64,000 nt of DNA, from NCBI RefSeq assembly GCF_000495915.1, contig NZ_AOFQ01000056.1, positions 1 to 64,000 on the forward strand, written 5' to 3'. The notes below the pieces were generated by a model. The model had not been told where the DNA came from. It saw only the letters and a list, made by a program, of their open reading frames with translations, and searched no databases. Position numbers and translations under genes: made by a program. The stretch is from Stutzerimonas chloritidismutans AW-1 (GTDB lineage: Bacteria; Pseudomonadota; Gammaproteobacteria; Pseudomonadales; Pseudomonadaceae). Below are positions 44,941-54,869 of the stretch, piece after piece; position 1 is the first letter of the stretch, and every line of letters starts with the position of its first letter.

Positions 44941-45675
44941 ATGTCCGAATCGATCAAGGTCCGTGCGCAGCGGCAAGCTCATTGCAAGGATTGCAGCCTG
45001 TCCGGGCTGTGCCTGCCCCTGTCGCTGAACATGCAGGACATGGACGCTTTGGACGACATCGTCAAACGCGGCCGCCCCCTGAAGAAAGGCGAAACCCTGT
45101 TCCGCCAGGGCGACGTGTTCAGTTCCGTATTCGCCGTACGCTCCGGCGCGTTGCGGACCTTCAGCGTTACCGATGGCGGCGAGGAGCAGATCACCGGCTT
45201 CCACCTGCCCAGCGAGCTGGTCGGTCTTTCCGGCATGGATACCGAAAGTTATCCAGTCACCGCGCAGGCATTGGAAACCACCTCGGTTTGCGAAATTCCC
45301 TTCGAACGACTCGACGAACTGAGCGTCCTGCTGCCGCAGCTGCGTCGCCAGCTCATGCGCATCATGAGCCGCGAAATCCGCGATGATCAGCAGATGATGT
45401 TGTTGCTGTCGAAAAAGACCGCCGATGAGCGCATCGCGACCTTCCTCATCAACCTTTCTGCACGCTTCAGCGCACGCGGCTTCTCGGCCAATCAGTCCCC
45501 CCTGCCGATGTCGCGCAACGAGATCGGCAATTACCTGGGCCTGGCGGTCGAGACCGTTTCCCGTGTATTCACCCGTTTTCAGCAGAGTGGCTTACTCGAG
45601 GCCGAGGGCAAGGAAGTACGCATTCTGGATTCCATCGGACTGTGCGCCCTAGCCGGCGGCGCAATGGATGTCTGA
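44941..45675 (+). CDS. anr: Anaerobic regulator Anr (FNR family)
   Basis: Oxygen-sensing activator of low-oxygen genes, 244 aa. Cluster cysteines in [11 protein letters not shown] near the N-terminus plus SVCEIP further on make the [4Fe-4S] site. Cyclic-nucleotide fold, the dimer helix [18 protein letters not shown], and the helix-turn-helix with [19 protein letters not shown]; the E-x2-S-R recognition residues read TTGA half-sites. Boxes of that type stand before ccoN (30202) and hemN (43373), so Anr probably controls its own neighbourhood. AGGAAG precedes the ATG; a -10-like TATAAC lies at 44914. Confidence 0.97.
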   Translation: MSESIKVRAQRQAHCKDCSLSGLCLPLSLNMQDMDALDDIVKRGRPLKKGETLFRQGDVFSSVFAVRSGALRTFSVTDGGEEQITGFHLPSELVGLSGMDTESYPVTAQALETTSVCEIPFERLDELSVLLPQLRRQLMRIMSREIRDDQQMMLLLSKKTADERIATFLINLSARFSARGFSANQSPLPMSRNEIGNYLGLAVETVSRVFTRFQQSGLLEAEGKEVRILDSIGLCALAGGAMDV

Positions 45676-45702
45676 GTCAGCGCGTTTGGAGTAGCAGATC
45701 CG

Positions 45703-46251
45703 ATGATCTTCGACGAGTTCAGCATCAAGACCCTGATCCGCCCGGTGCAGGACTTTCCCCGCCCGGGTGTGGTGTTTCGCGACATCACCCCGTTATTCCA
45801 GTCGCCAAAGGCGCTACGCATGGTGGCTGACAGCTTCATTCAGCGCTATGTGGAGGCCGACTTCACACATATCGGCGCGCTTGATGCACGAGGGTTCCTG
45901 GTCGGCTCGATTCTCGCCTATGAGCTGAACAAACCTCTGGTGCTGTTTCGCAAGCAGGGCAAGCTGCCGGCCGACGTGCTGTCGCAGGCCTACAGCACCG
46001 AATATGGCGAAGCGCATCTGGAGATTCACGCCGACAGCCTTTGCGAGGGCGATTCGGTGCTGTTGTTCGATGACCTGATTGCGACTGGCGGCACGCTGCT
46101 AGCCGCCGCACAGCTTGTGCGACGCATGCGCGCGAGCATTCATGAGGCCGCTGCCATCATCGATTTGCCCGAACTGGGCGGATCGCAGAAACTTCAGGAC
46201 ATTGGCATTCCCACGTTCACTCTGACCGCCTTCGCCCTAAGCGACCGCTGA
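45703..46251 (+). CDS. apt: Adenine phosphoribosyltransferase
   Basis: Salvages adenine to AMP with PRPP. The 182-aa protein has the start [46 protein letters not shown] and the PRPP loop [17 protein letters not shown]. It lies 27 bases after anr. The length is normal. Confidence 0.96.
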   Translation: MIFDEFSIKTLIRPVQDFPRPGVVFRDITPLFQSPKALRMVADSFIQRYVEADFTHIGALDARGFLVGSILAYELNKPLVLFRKQGKLPADVLSQAYSTEYGEAHLEIHADSLCEGDSVLLFDDLIATGGTLLAAAQLVRRMRASIHEAAAIIDLPELGGSQKLQDIGIPTFTLTAFALSDR

Positions 46252-46292
46252 CGGCGAATTCTCCGCGCCGCCGCTAGGTAAAGGATCTGCCC

Positions 46293-46901
46293 GTGTTAAT
46301 GACGTTAAGGCGCAGCCTGCTTATCCTAGTTCTGGCCTGTACTCCTCCCGGGTTCGCACTCGATCGCGATGCACTGCTGGACCAGGCGAATATCCTGCTG
46401 CTGCCGCGTGAACGGCCCATTCCCCAGCTCGAGCTGATCGACCAGGACGGCCAGCCTTTCAGTACTTCGTCGCTGCAGGGGCGCTGGCACATCCTGTTCT
46501 TCGGCTTTACCGCCTGCCCCGACATCTGCCCGACCACGCTGAGCGACATGCGTCGGCTGATCAGCCGGCTACCGCCCGAGACTCGCGAGCAGCTGCAGGT
46601 GGTATTGGTCAGCGCCGATCCCGCGCGCGATACGCCGGAACAACTCAAGGCCTACCTGAGCTACTACCGCGCCGGCTTCAGCGGCTTGACCGGCGACATG
46701 GAGCAACTGCTAAGGCTATCCAGGGCGCTGGGCCTCCCTTTCGTTCCGGCGCGCGAAACAGAAGGCGACTACAGTGTCAGTCATAGCGGAAATCTGGCCT
46801 TGGTCGCACCGGATGGCAGCCTGCGCGGGCATATTCGTGCGCCGCTGAAACTGGAGGGCTTGCAGCGGATGCTGCCGCAGATACTCGAGAACGAACGCTG
46901 A
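46293..46901 (+). CDS. SCO1/SenC-family copper chaperone
   Basis: Periplasmic, membrane-anchored thioredoxin-fold protein of 202 aa that delivers copper to oxidases. Signal/anchor (LRRSLLILVLACTPPGF), copper site CPDIC (GFTACPDICPTTLSDMR) and the conserved His in VSHSGNLALVAPDG. GTG 46293 has AAAGGA seven bases upstream; an ATG two codons later is the alternative. SCO proteins usually serve aa3/caa3 oxidases (CuA) and in some species cbb3; the position beside anr and apt does not settle which. Confidence 0.9.
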   Translation: MLMTLRRSLLILVLACTPPGFALDRDALLDQANILLLPRERPIPQLELIDQDGQPFSTSSLQGRWHILFFGFTACPDICPTTLSDMRRLISRLPPETREQLQVVLVSADPARDTPEQLKAYLSYYRAGFSGLTGDMEQLLRLSRALGLPFVPARETEGDYSVSHSGNLALVAPDGSLRGHIRAPLKLEGLQRMLPQILENER

Positions 46902-46929
46902 ACCTGGCCATCGAATCCGAATTACCGAA

Positions 46930-47634
46930 TCAGTGGCAGTCCAGGGTATCGGCCAGCACGTATGCCTGAAACGCCACCTCATCGACCCATTGCTGGGTCA
47001 GCCCCGCCAACCGCCCTTCTGCTGACCATTGCGCCAAGAGTGCGTTGATCTGCTGCTGCAGGTTAGCGTCATCGGCGACGGTCAGGCTTAGCTGCCACCC
47101 GGCATCGAAAATCGACGGTAACAGGTGCTTGTAGCGCTGCCACTCGGGCAAGGTGGCGATCTCCGTCAGCAGCACATCATCTTCGACAACCGCAGCGCAC
47201 TCACCAAGCCTGAGTCCGATCAGCGCATGCGCCGCGCTCGGATAGTCCCGAGGCACCGCCGCGAAGCGCTCGCTAAGCAACGCTCCATATGGACTCGCGT
47301 GATTGACGCAAACCGTCTGCCCCTGAAGATCGGACCAGGCAAGCAACTCACCTTCCGTCGCGCTTAGCGCGGCAGGCACAGCATGATAGTAGGTGGCCGG
47401 ACCGACCCGATCGCCTGCGACCAGGCGCACTTCAGCGTCATCTGCGCTGACCACGGAAGACCCGGAACGCCCAAGCGCTTCGGCCAATTGCTCGATCAGC
47501 GCCGACTCGAAACTCTCCGTTTCGCTGCTGGACAACACCCGATGTTCGGGCAGTTGCACCCGCAACGACTCGGCCATCGCCGCAACCGGCATCAACAGAA
47601 CGAGCCATATGGCAATGCGCGAGGGAACAGACAT
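46930..47634 (-). CDS. Periplasmic solute-binding-domain protein (SBP_bac_3 type)
   Basis: Secreted protein of 234 aa: signal peptide RIAIWLVLLMPVAAMAE, then a type II periplasmic binding fold with LQGQTVCVNHASPYGALLSE, ALIGLRLGECAAVVEDDVLL and the C-terminal NALLAQWSAEGRLAGLTQQW. The ligand is unknown. It is the last gene of the ABC operon, nine bases after the permease, although the operon already begins with an unrelated binding protein. It could be a second receptor or a sensor. Confidence 0.8.
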   Translation of the reverse strand: MSVPSRIAIWLVLLMPVAAMAESLRVQLPEHRVLSSSETESFESALIEQLAEALGRSGSSVVSADDAEVRLVAGDRVGPATYYHAVPAALSATEGELLAWSDLQGQTVCVNHASPYGALLSERFAAVPRDYPSAAHALIGLRLGECAAVVEDDVLLTEIATLPEWQRYKHLLPSIFDAGWQLSLTVADDANLQQQINALLAQWSAEGRLAGLTQQWVDEVAFQAYVLADTLDCH

Positions 47635-47643
47635 GCAATGGCC

Positions 47644-48417
47644 TCAGACGTACTGATAGCGAAGCATCCGCTGCTTGAACTTCTCCAGTACAACCTGATC
47701 GATCAGCGTGGCGAGAATGGCGATGACCAGAATGTTCATCATCACGCCAACCATGTCAGCAATCTCGCCCGAGTACGCGAGCGAACGCCCGAGCCCCTGG
47801 CCGAAACCAATCAGCATTTCGGCGGAGATCAGTGCACGCCAGGCGTTACCGAAGGCCAGCTGCGCGCCGGTGATCAACTCTGGCATCACGGCGGGCAGAT
47901 AAACGCGGCGCAGCAGCTGCCAGCGCGAGGCACCCATCACCCGCGCCGCGGCGACGTGCACCGGCTGCACGCTCTCGGTGGCATTCATCACCGACAGCGC
48001 CATCGGGAAGAAAGCGGCCAGGGCGACCACCACGATGATCGGCAGATTGCCGAAACCCATCACGATCAGAAACAACGGCACCCAGGCGATCGACGGAATC
48101 GACTGCAGAATGACGATGGCCGAGCGCAGGATCTCGCGAAAGAAGAACAGTACCCCACCCACCAGGCCGAAACCGATACCGAACAGCAGCGCGAAGCTGT
48201 AGCCGCTGCCGAGGCGACTCATACTGCCGTAAAGCCCTTCGCGGAACTCTGGCTCCTGGATAGTGCTGAACAGACGCTCGAAGACGATCGGGATACCTGG
48301 CATCAGAAAGGCCGGCAAACTCCATGCTGCGGCCTGCCAGATCAGAAGAATGAACAGGATGGCCAGAACGACCGCGAGGTACTTCTTTGGGCCAGTAAGA
48401 CGGCGAGCCTGACTCAT
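47644..48417 (-). CDS. ABC transporter permease (SsuC/TauC-like)
   Basis: Inner-membrane permease of 257 aa with six helices and the EAA loop AARVMGASRWQLLRRVYLPA, which docks to the ATPase. The family is that of taurine, sulfonate and nitrate importers. It overlaps the ATPase gene by four bases, so the two are coupled. Confidence 0.92.
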   Translation of the reverse strand: MSQARRLTGPKKYLAVVLAILFILLIWQAAAWSLPAFLMPGIPIVFERLFSTIQEPEFREGLYGSMSRLGSGYSFALLFGIGFGLVGGVLFFFREILRSAIVILQSIPSIAWVPLFLIVMGFGNLPIIVVVALAAFFPMALSVMNATESVQPVHVAAARVMGASRWQLLRRVYLPAVMPELITGAQLAFGNAWRALISAEMLIGFGQGLGRSLAYSGEIADMVGVMMNILVIAILATLIDQVVLEKFKQRMLRYQYV

Positions 48418-49160
48418 GGATGCGCTACCTCCGTCTTGATACCCAGCAGACTGAGAATTTCCTTACGCTCGGCAGCGAAGTCGGACAGATCGTGGCTCTT
48501 CTCGCAATGGGTGAAGTTGAAGGTTTTCAGCACGCGAGTCGGCCGCGCGCTGAACACCAGAACGTGATCGGCCAGGTAAAGGGCCTCATCGACATCATGG
48601 GTGACCAACAGCACCGTCGGCTGATGCTCCTCGATCAGTTCACGCAACACGTCCTGCAATGCCATTCGGGTCAGGGCATCAAGGGCGCCAAACGGCTCGT
48701 CCAGCAACAGCACCTCGGGTTTGGCGATGAATGCGCGGGCAAGGGCCGTGCGTTGGCGCATGCCGCCGGAGACCTGATGCGGGTAGTAATGCTCGAATCC
48801 ATTGAGGCCGACCCGCTCGAGCCAGGCCTGCGCCTGTTCGAATGCGCTGGCCTTGGCCACGCCCTGCAGTTCCAGCGCCATGGCAACGTTGCCCTGCAGG
48901 CTGAGCCAGGGATAGAGGGCATGCTCCTGGAACACCAGCGTACGTCGAGGGCTCGGCTCGGTGATCGGTTTTTCGTCAGCAAGCACGCGGCCCGCGCTGG
49001 GCTTCTCCAGCCCGGCAACCAGATGCAGCAGGGTCGACTTGCCGCAACCCGAAGGTCCAACCAGAGCCACCAGTTCACCTTGGGCGAACTCACCGCTGAA
49101 GCCCTTGATGACTTCGAGCTGCCCGAAGCACTTGTCTACTTCTTCAAACCTGAGTTGCAT
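48414..49160 (-). CDS. ABC transporter ATP-binding protein (SsuB/TauB-like)
   Basis: ATPase of 248 aa: Walker A GPSGCGKST, signature VSGGMRQRTALARAF, Walker B EVLLLDEPFGALD and switch His VTHDVDEAL. The ATG at 49160 (MQLRFEEVDKCFG) gives the family-typical start; a 34-codon open stretch upstream has no family character. It powers the permease at 47644. Confidence 0.93.
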   Translation of the reverse strand: MQLRFEEVDKCFGQLEVIKGFSGEFAQGELVALVGPSGCGKSTLLHLVAGLEKPSAGRVLADEKPITEPSPRRTLVFQEHALYPWLSLQGNVAMALELQGVAKASAFEQAQAWLERVGLNGFEHYYPHQVSGGMRQRTALARAFIAKPEVLLLDEPFGALDALTRMALQDVLRELIEEHQPTVLLVTHDVDEALYLADHVLVFSARPTRVLKTFNFTHCEKSHDLSDFAAERKEILSLLGIKTEVAHP

Positions 49161-49262
49161 AAAATCCGCAAATCCAGAAACGAAATTGCCCGGCAATGCG
49201 GGCGATGCAAACGGCCCGGCACAAAGGCCGGACCCGTGTAGTTTCAAACCAGAGTCAAGCAA

Positions 49263-50252
49263 TCAGAGTTCGCGAGCTTCCTGCCAGGACAGATCAACGA
49301 TGGCACTGGTGTCGAACGGCTTGCCATCGCGGGTCTTCAGCGAACCGAGCTCCTGCAGAATGTCCGCCAGCTCCTGGATGCGCGCCAGATCGTCCTTGCC
49401 AAGCTTGGCGCTGAAGGTCTGGGTTCCGATCGCCTCCTCAATGACAACCTCGCGCGCGAGCTCACCACGCTTGAGCGTCTTCAGCGTCGGCTCGGCGATG
49501 AAGTAGTCGGCGATCAGCCTGGCTGCCTCGGCAGGCTGCTTGTCGAGCATTTCGATGGCATCGCGCTGGGCGTCCAGCGACTTCCAGACGGCATCCTTGC
49601 GCTTGGCCAGGGTATCGCCGGAGGTGATCACCACCATGCACGGGAATGGCCACACTTCACCGATCTCGTAGACCTGCTGAACCGGGGCAACCAGCTGCGC
49701 GATGCGATCATACGGCTCGAAAAGGAACGCCGCATCGACACGCCCGGACACCAGCGACTGCACCGCAACGGCCGGGCTGACACCCATGATGTTGACGTCG
49801 CTCGGCTTGAGTTCGGCATTCTTCAAGGTCACGCCACGCAGCACTGCATCGGCGGTGCTCCCCTCTTTCTGCGAAGCGAGGATCTTGCCCTTCAGGTCGG
49901 CAACCTTCTCGATACCCGACCCCTCAAGCGCCACGATGGAGTGGTAGCCCTGCTGAGCACCACCGACCACCTTGAGGTCAGCACCTTTGGAGGCCCAGGC
50001 CACCGCGTTGGTAAAGCCGAGGACGCCGGTATCCAACTGCCCGCCGACGATCGCCTTGATCAGGTCGGTACCGGAACTGAACTCGATCAGCTCGACGTCA
50101 AGGCCATGCTTCTTATACAGACCGGCCTCGTGTGCAACCATGGCCTGGGCATCGTCCATCACACGGATGTAGCCAACCTTGAACTTCTCCTGCGCCTGAG
50201 CAAACGCGCTCAGCAGCAGCAGAGCTGGAACCAGCCAATGCTTTGCTTTCAT
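49263..50252 (-). CDS. ABC transporter substrate-binding protein (SsuA/TauA/NrtA-like)
   Basis: Periplasmic binding protein of 329 aa with signal WLVPALLLLSAFAQA. The mature start KFKVGYIRVMDDAQAMVAHE, EFSSGTDLIKAIVGGQLDTG and SGRVDAAFLFEPYD place it in the NMT1/SsuA-like class. The ligand (sulfonate, taurine, nitrate, pyrimidine or other) cannot be read from sequence. The ATG at 50252 has GAGG upstream; nine in-frame codons before it are not part of the signal. First gene of a four-gene operon, behind the dyad at 50282-50317. Confidence 0.9.
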   Translation of the reverse strand: MKAKHWLVPALLLLSAFAQAQEKFKVGYIRVMDDAQAMVAHEAGLYKKHGLDVELIEFSSGTDLIKAIVGGQLDTGVLGFTNAVAWASKGADLKVVGGAQQGYHSIVALEGSGIEKVADLKGKILASQKEGSTADAVLRGVTLKNAELKPSDVNIMGVSPAVAVQSLVSGRVDAAFLFEPYDRIAQLVAPVQQVYEIGEVWPFPCMVVITSGDTLAKRKDAVWKSLDAQRDAIEMLDKQPAEAARLIADYFIAEPTLKTLKRGELAREVVIEEAIGTQTFSAKLGKDDLARIQELADILQELGSLKTRDGKPFDTSAIVDLSWQEAREL

Positions 50253-50281
50253 TTCGACCTCGATTCGGATAGCCAGCACAT

Positions 50282-50317
50282 ATAACCAGAACGAAGGACT
50301 ATATTCGTTTTAGTTAT
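50282..50317. promoter_or_regulatory. 36-bp nested dyad upstream of the ABC operon
   Basis: ATAAC-N3-AACGAA-N8-TTCGTT-N3-GTTAT, a perfect two-part inverted repeat centred at 50299.5, about 30 bases before the binding-protein ATG. On the minus strand it contains TATAGT and borders TTATAT, both possible -10 boxes. It looks like an operator of the operon; the regulator is unknown and not encoded next to it. Confidence 0.65.
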
Positions 50318-50397
50318 CTAACGTTGATGGCTTAGAACTTTACCTGAATCACCCAGAAAACTGCACTACCGAGGTGGCATATCGTCAGTACTTCGGG

Positions 50398-50997
50398 TTA
50401 TAGGCGGATTGTCTTGCGGCCGGCCAGTGCGTGGGCCAGGGTTCCGCCGTCGACCAGGTCCAGCTCGCCGCCCAGCGGAACGCCATGAGCGATTCGGCTG
50501 ATGGTCAGCCCCTTTGGAATCAGCATCTGCGCGATGTAATGCGCCGTTGCCTCGCCTTCCACCGTCGGGTTTGTCGCGAGAATGACTTCAGTGAACGCAC
50601 CGTCTGCAACACGCGCCAGAAGCTCGGGAATGCCGATCGCTTCAGGACCCAAACCATCGAGCGGCGACAGATGCCCCTTGAGCACGAAGTAGCGCCCGCG
50701 AAAGCCCGTCTGCTCGACGGCGAAAACGTCCACCGGGCTCTGCACCACGCAGAGCAGCGAATCGTCGCGTCGCGGGTCGGCGCATTGCGGGCACAGGTCG
50801 TCTTCGGTAAGGGTACGACACTGCCGGCAGTAGCCGACCCCTTCCATCGCTTTGCTCAGCGCTTGCGCCAGGCGTAAGCCGCCGCTGCGATCTCGCTCCA
50901 GTAGCTGCAACGCCATGCGCTGTGCAGTTTTCTGGCCCACGCCGGGAAGAATGCGCAGGGCGTCGATGAGTTGGCGGATCAGGGGACTGAAGCTCAT
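50398..50997 (-). CDS. recR: Recombination mediator RecR
   Basis: Works with RecO/RecF to load RecA on gaps. The 199-aa protein has the HhH motif [20 protein letters not shown], the zinc finger [16 protein letters not shown] and the Toprim domain ([40 protein letters not shown]). Conserved order recR-ybaB-dnaX, same strand. Confidence 0.97.
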   Translation of the reverse strand: MSFSPLIRQLIDALRILPGVGQKTAQRMALQLLERDRSGGLRLAQALSKAMEGVGYCRQCRTLTEDDLCPQCADPRRDDSLLCVVQSPVDVFAVEQTGFRGRYFVLKGHLSPLDGLGPEAIGIPELLARVADGAFTEVILATNPTVEGEATAHYIAQMLIPKGLTISRIAHGVPLGGELDLVDGGTLAHALAGRKTIRL

Positions 50998-51157
50998 AAA
51001 TTAAGCGTCGCTATGCAAAGGGGCAGCACAGTGCCAGGGATTCAGGCGGCTTGCAGGACCAGAGGCAAGAAAGCGGGACATCGGAGTCTACTGCGCGTAA
51101 ATGACGATGCCCCGCCCTTCGAGAAGCGCGCCCATGCGCGCCGATTGGCCGTTCGGG

Positions 51158-51484
51158 TTAGAAAGGCATCTTGAAGCCTGGCGGAAGCTGCATGCCGGCG
51201 GTCATCCCGGCCATCTTGTCCTGGCTGTTCTGCTCGATCTTGCGTACCGCGTCATTGACGGCGGCAGCGATCAGGTCTTCCAGGATTTCCTTGTCTTCCT
51301 GCATCAGGCTGTCGTCGAGGCTGACGCGCTTGACGTCATGGCGACCGTTCATCACCACGCTGACCAGCCCGGCGCCAGACTGGCCCGTCACCTCGGCGCT
51401 CGCCAGTTCCTCCTGCATCTTCTGCATTTTTTCCTGCATCTGCTGCGCCTGCTTCATCAGGCCGGCCATGCCACCTTTCATCAT
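51158..51484 (-). CDS. ybaB: YbaB/EbfC-family nucleoid-associated protein
   Basis: Small DNA-binding dimer of 108 aa: [20 protein letters not shown], the conserved [20 protein letters not shown] and the C-terminal [12 protein letters not shown]. The ATG at 51484 is eight bases after GAGG; the listed GTG three codons upstream is less likely. It lies between dnaX and recR. Confidence 0.95.
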   Translation of the reverse strand: MMKGGMAGLMKQAQQMQEKMQKMQEELASAEVTGQSGAGLVSVVMNGRHDVKRVSLDDSLMQEDKEILEDLIAAAVNDAVRKIEQNSQDKMAGMTAGMQLPPGFKMPF

Positions 51485-51502
51485 GGGAATCACCTCAATT
51501 AA

Positions 51503-53515
51503 TCAGGTTTCGGAGTGTTCTACGGGTTCGATGGTGCCTTCGCGGATCACAGCGGCGAACTGCTGCATGAGCTGCCGGACCACGGGATCTGCGTGAATCG
51601 ACTGTTCCGCTGCACGCTGCCGCTCGGCACGGCGACGCTGAGCGGCCTGCGCAGGAGTTTCCTGCTCCGGCTTCTGCAGCACGATCTCGAGCTGTAGCGT
51701 ACGCCCGTGGTATTGATTCAGGGCGTCGTTGAGTCGTCGCTGTTGCGTGGGGTTGAATAGTGCGCTCTGCGCAGGATCGAGATGCATCAGCCAACGGTCG
51801 CCTTCCACGGCAATCAACGTACAGTTGGCGGCAATGCTGCCGGTAAGACCGGACAAGCCGAGCTTGAGATACAGCTCCAGCCACTCGGCAGCCAGCCCGG
51901 TCGCAGGCTCTACCGCAGGCAGTGGCTCGACGGGCTCCGGCTCATCCCTTGAGTGTTCCAGTTCGTCCAGATAGGCCTCGGCCTGGTTCTCGACCTCGAA
52001 GTAGTCCTCGTCCGTCAGCGGCGGTTCGTCATCATCCGGCTCTTCGACCTGTACCACGGACGCCACGTGATCGGCAGCGCCGTCCACCGGTACAGGTTCG
52101 GGTAAAACGGCATCAGCCTCGACCGCGACGGGCGGTACGTCAGGCGGCTCATTCCACGGCACATCGATGACAGGCGCGGCCTGCGGCGCTTCCACCACAT
52201 GAGTGGCGACCAGGGTCACTGCCGAGGGCGTGGGAGCCGGCACGTTCACTGGCATGGTAACGGCCGGCGCAACGGGAGCGGGCTCTGGCGCAGCTGCTAC
52301 GGCAATCGCAGCGGATGGAGTGGAAGACACGCCAGCGGGAGCGGAATCGGCCACCGCTGCGGGCTTGGAATCAGCTGTGGCCGGGCTGATTCCCAGTGTC
52401 TTTAGCGGTGTTCGCGGTGCGCCATCACTGCCTGCAGGACGAAATGCCAGCATGCGCAGCAGCACCATTTCGAAACCGCTGCGAGGATCAGGCGCCAGCG
52501 GCAGATCGCGCCGGCCGATCAAACCCATCTGATAGTAGAACTGCACATCTTCGGCCGGTAGCGCCTGAGCCAACGCCAGCACGCGATCACGATCGCCCTG
52601 GCCATTGTCCACTGCCTCCGGCAGCACCTGGGCGATGGCGACGCGGTGCAGCACATTGAGGAATTCGGCCAGCACCCCAGCCCAGTCCGGCCCCTGCTCC
52701 GCCAAGTGGCGAACGGCCTCGAGCAACGCTCTGGCATCGCCTTCAAGCAATGCCTGCAGCACACCATAGACCTGACCATGATCGAGGGTGCCGAGCATGG
52801 CGCGCACATCGGCGGCCAGCACCTTGCCTTCACCGAAGGCGATCGCCTGATCGGTCAGGCTCATCGCATCGCGCATCGAGCCATCGGCGGCACGCCCCAG
52901 CAGCCACAACGCATCGTCTTCGAAGGGAACGTTCTCGACGCCCAGCACATGAGTGAGGTGCTCAACCACCCGCTCGGGCGGCATGTTCTTCAGGGAGAAC
53001 TGCAGGCAGCGCGAGAGGATGGTGACCGGCAGCTTTTGCGGATCGGTGGTCGCCAGCAGGAACTTGACGTGGGGCGGCGGCTCCTCGAGAGTCTTGAGCA
53101 GCGCATTGAATGAGTGCGACGAGAGCATGTGCACTTCGTCGATCAGGTAAACCTTGTAGCGCCCGCGGCTCGGCGCGTACTGCACGTTGTCCAGCAGCTC
53201 GCGGGTGTCTTCGACCTTGGTACGGCTCGCGGCGTCCACCTCGATCAGGTCGACGAAGCGCCCCTCGTCGATTTCCCGGCATACCGAACACACACCGCAG
53301 GGCGTCGAGCTGACCCCGGTTTCACAGTTCAGGCACTTGGCGATGATCCGCGCAATGGTCGTCTTGCCCACGCCTCGCGTGCCGGTGAACAGGTACGCGT
53401 GGTGCAGGCGCTGGTTGTCCAGCGCGTTGATCAGGGCCTTGAGCACATGCGTCTGGCCGACCATTTCGCGGAACGAGCGCGGACGCCATTTTCGTGCAAG
53501 AACCTGATAACTCAT
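51503..53515 (-). CDS. dnaX: DNA polymerase III subunits tau/gamma
   Basis: Clamp-loader ATPase that also joins the polymerase cores and helicase. The 670-aa protein starts MSYQVLARKWRPRSFREMVG; Walker A GTRGVGKTT; zinc module CLNCETGVSSTPCGVCSVC; Walker B VYLIDEVHMLS; then domain III and a long Pro/Ala/Val linker (about 375-520) before the tau C-terminal part that binds the polymerase. I saw no A-rich slippery site like that of E. coli, so a short gamma form, if any, must arise differently. The ATG at 53515 is the family start; 25 upstream codons are not conserved. Confidence 0.96.
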   Translation of the reverse strand: MSYQVLARKWRPRSFREMVGQTHVLKALINALDNQRLHHAYLFTGTRGVGKTTIARIIAKCLNCETGVSSTPCGVCSVCREIDEGRFVDLIEVDAASRTKVEDTRELLDNVQYAPSRGRYKVYLIDEVHMLSSHSFNALLKTLEEPPPHVKFLLATTDPQKLPVTILSRCLQFSLKNMPPERVVEHLTHVLGVENVPFEDDALWLLGRAADGSMRDAMSLTDQAIAFGEGKVLAADVRAMLGTLDHGQVYGVLQALLEGDARALLEAVRHLAEQGPDWAGVLAEFLNVLHRVAIAQVLPEAVDNGQGDRDRVLALAQALPAEDVQFYYQMGLIGRRDLPLAPDPRSGFEMVLLRMLAFRPAGSDGAPRTPLKTLGISPATADSKPAAVADSAPAGVSSTPSAAIAVAAAPEPAPVAPAVTMPVNVPAPTPSAVTLVATHVVEAPQAAPVIDVPWNEPPDVPPVAVEADAVLPEPVPVDGAADHVASVVQVEEPDDDEPPLTDEDYFEVENQAEAYLDELEHSRDEPEPVEPLPAVEPATGLAAEWLELYLKLGLSGLTGSIAANCTLIAVEGDRWLMHLDPAQSALFNPTQQRRLNDALNQYHGRTLQLEIVLQKPEQETPAQAAQRRRAERQRAAEQSIHADPVVRQLMQQFAAVIREGTIEPVEHSET

Positions 53516-53602
53516 AACACCATCGCGGGGGACAAGGCAGAGGACGGGTAATGCTAGCGGAGCAGGATGGAAATTGCATCCGGGCTGCACTCGAACCGCC
53601 GG

Positions 53603-54748
53603 CTAGCCCAGCAATCGCGCGCCAAGCGCCTCGACTATCGTAGCCAGCGCCGGGTTGTGCCCGCCGATCCGCACCTTGAGGCCATCGATCTCGCGCCTCG
53701 GCGGATACTGTTTGCGCAGCAGATCGAACCCGGCCCGACGCTGCGCCTCATCGCCAAGCAGGCTGCGGCGGAAGTCAGCATCGTCGCGACGCGGATCGTA
53801 GACCGCCCGGCACAGTGTGGCCAGCATCTCGGCGGGCTCTGCGGAGGATGCAAACGCCAGCTCGGTGAGTGCCGGGCCGGGCATCAGCTGCGCCAGTTCG
53901 ATAGCCGGCTCGACACCACGCGCCGCGCAAAGCGCCGCATATATCTGCGCCGTACCGCGCAGCTTGCCATCCAGGCTATACCCGGCGATGTGCGGCGTAG
54001 CGATACGGCACAAGCCGGCCAGTGCGACGTCGACCTGAGGCTCGCCTTCCCAGACATCCAGCACGGCTTCCAGGTCCGGCCGCTGCAATAGCAGATCGCG
54101 TAGCGCGGCATTGTCCACCACAGCCCCCCGACTGGCATTGATCAGCCAGGTACCGGGTCGCAACCTCGACAGTCGCGCCTGATCGAACAGGTGAAAGGTC
54201 GGCCAGTCGCCCCCCAGGGTCAGCGGCGTGTGCAGGCTGATCACATCGCACTCCGCGAGGATCTCATCCAGCGAGACGAAATCGCCTGCCTCGCGGACCT
54301 GCCGCGGTGGATCGCAGACGCGCACGTCCCAGCCAAGCCCGCGCAGCACTTCGAGCAGCCGCCCGCCCACCTCACCGGCACCGACCACGCCGAAGCGCCG
54401 CCGTGCCAGCGCTTCACCGCGCACCTCCGACAGCGCGAGCAAACTGCCCAGCACATAGTCGACCACGCCCCGCGCGTTGCACCCCGGTGCGCTGGCCCAC
54501 TCGATGCCGGCCTGCTCGAAATAATCCAGATCCAGATGATCGGTGCCTATCGTGCAGGTCCCGACGAATCGCACTGCGCTGCCTTCCAGCATCTCGCGGT
54601 CGACCCGCGTCACCGAGCGAACCAGCAGCACGTCGACATTCTCCAGCGCGGCTCGATTGATGCTGCGGCCGGGCATGCGGCGAATCTCGCCGAAACCGGC
54701 AAAGAACTCATCGACCAGCGGAATGTTTTCATCGGCGAGGATATGCAT
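53603..54748 (-). CDS. pdxB: Erythronate-4-phosphate dehydrogenase
   Basis: Second step of DXP-dependent pyridoxal phosphate synthesis. The 381-aa protein starts [19 protein letters not shown] site [17 protein letters not shown]; catalytic regions [14 protein letters not shown] (Arg), [10 protein letters not shown] (Glu) and [12 protein letters not shown] (His); C-terminal PdxB dimer domain. The ATG at 54748 matches the family; upstream codons to 54793 do not. Confidence 0.96.
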   Translation of the reverse strand: MHILADENIPLVDEFFAGFGEIRRMPGRSINRAALENVDVLLVRSVTRVDREMLEGSAVRFVGTCTIGTDHLDLDYFEQAGIEWASAPGCNARGVVDYVLGSLLALSEVRGEALARRRFGVVGAGEVGGRLLEVLRGLGWDVRVCDPPRQVREAGDFVSLDEILAECDVISLHTPLTLGGDWPTFHLFDQARLSRLRPGTWLINASRGAVVDNAALRDLLLQRPDLEAVLDVWEGEPQVDVALAGLCRIATPHIAGYSLDGKLRGTAQIYAALCAARGVEPAIELAQLMPGPALTELAFASSAEPAEMLATLCRAVYDPRRDDADFRRSLLGDEAQRRAGFDLLRKQYPPRREIDGLKVRIGGHNPALATIVEALGARLLG

Positions 54749-54869
54749 TGCACGGCTCCGGTGAGGGGAAGCACATTCTAGACGGCTTGCCACTGCTTTG
54801 CCGCCTTCCTGAGCGTAGCCACGCGGCGTAGACTAGCGCGCTTCTTGTATACAACCGGAACGCCCAGTA

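Noticed and set aside
47383-48567. Open frame of 394 codons on the plus strand opposite the ABC permease and binding protein
   Set aside because: His/Gln/Asp-rich translation without motifs; the minus strand carries clear transporter genes.
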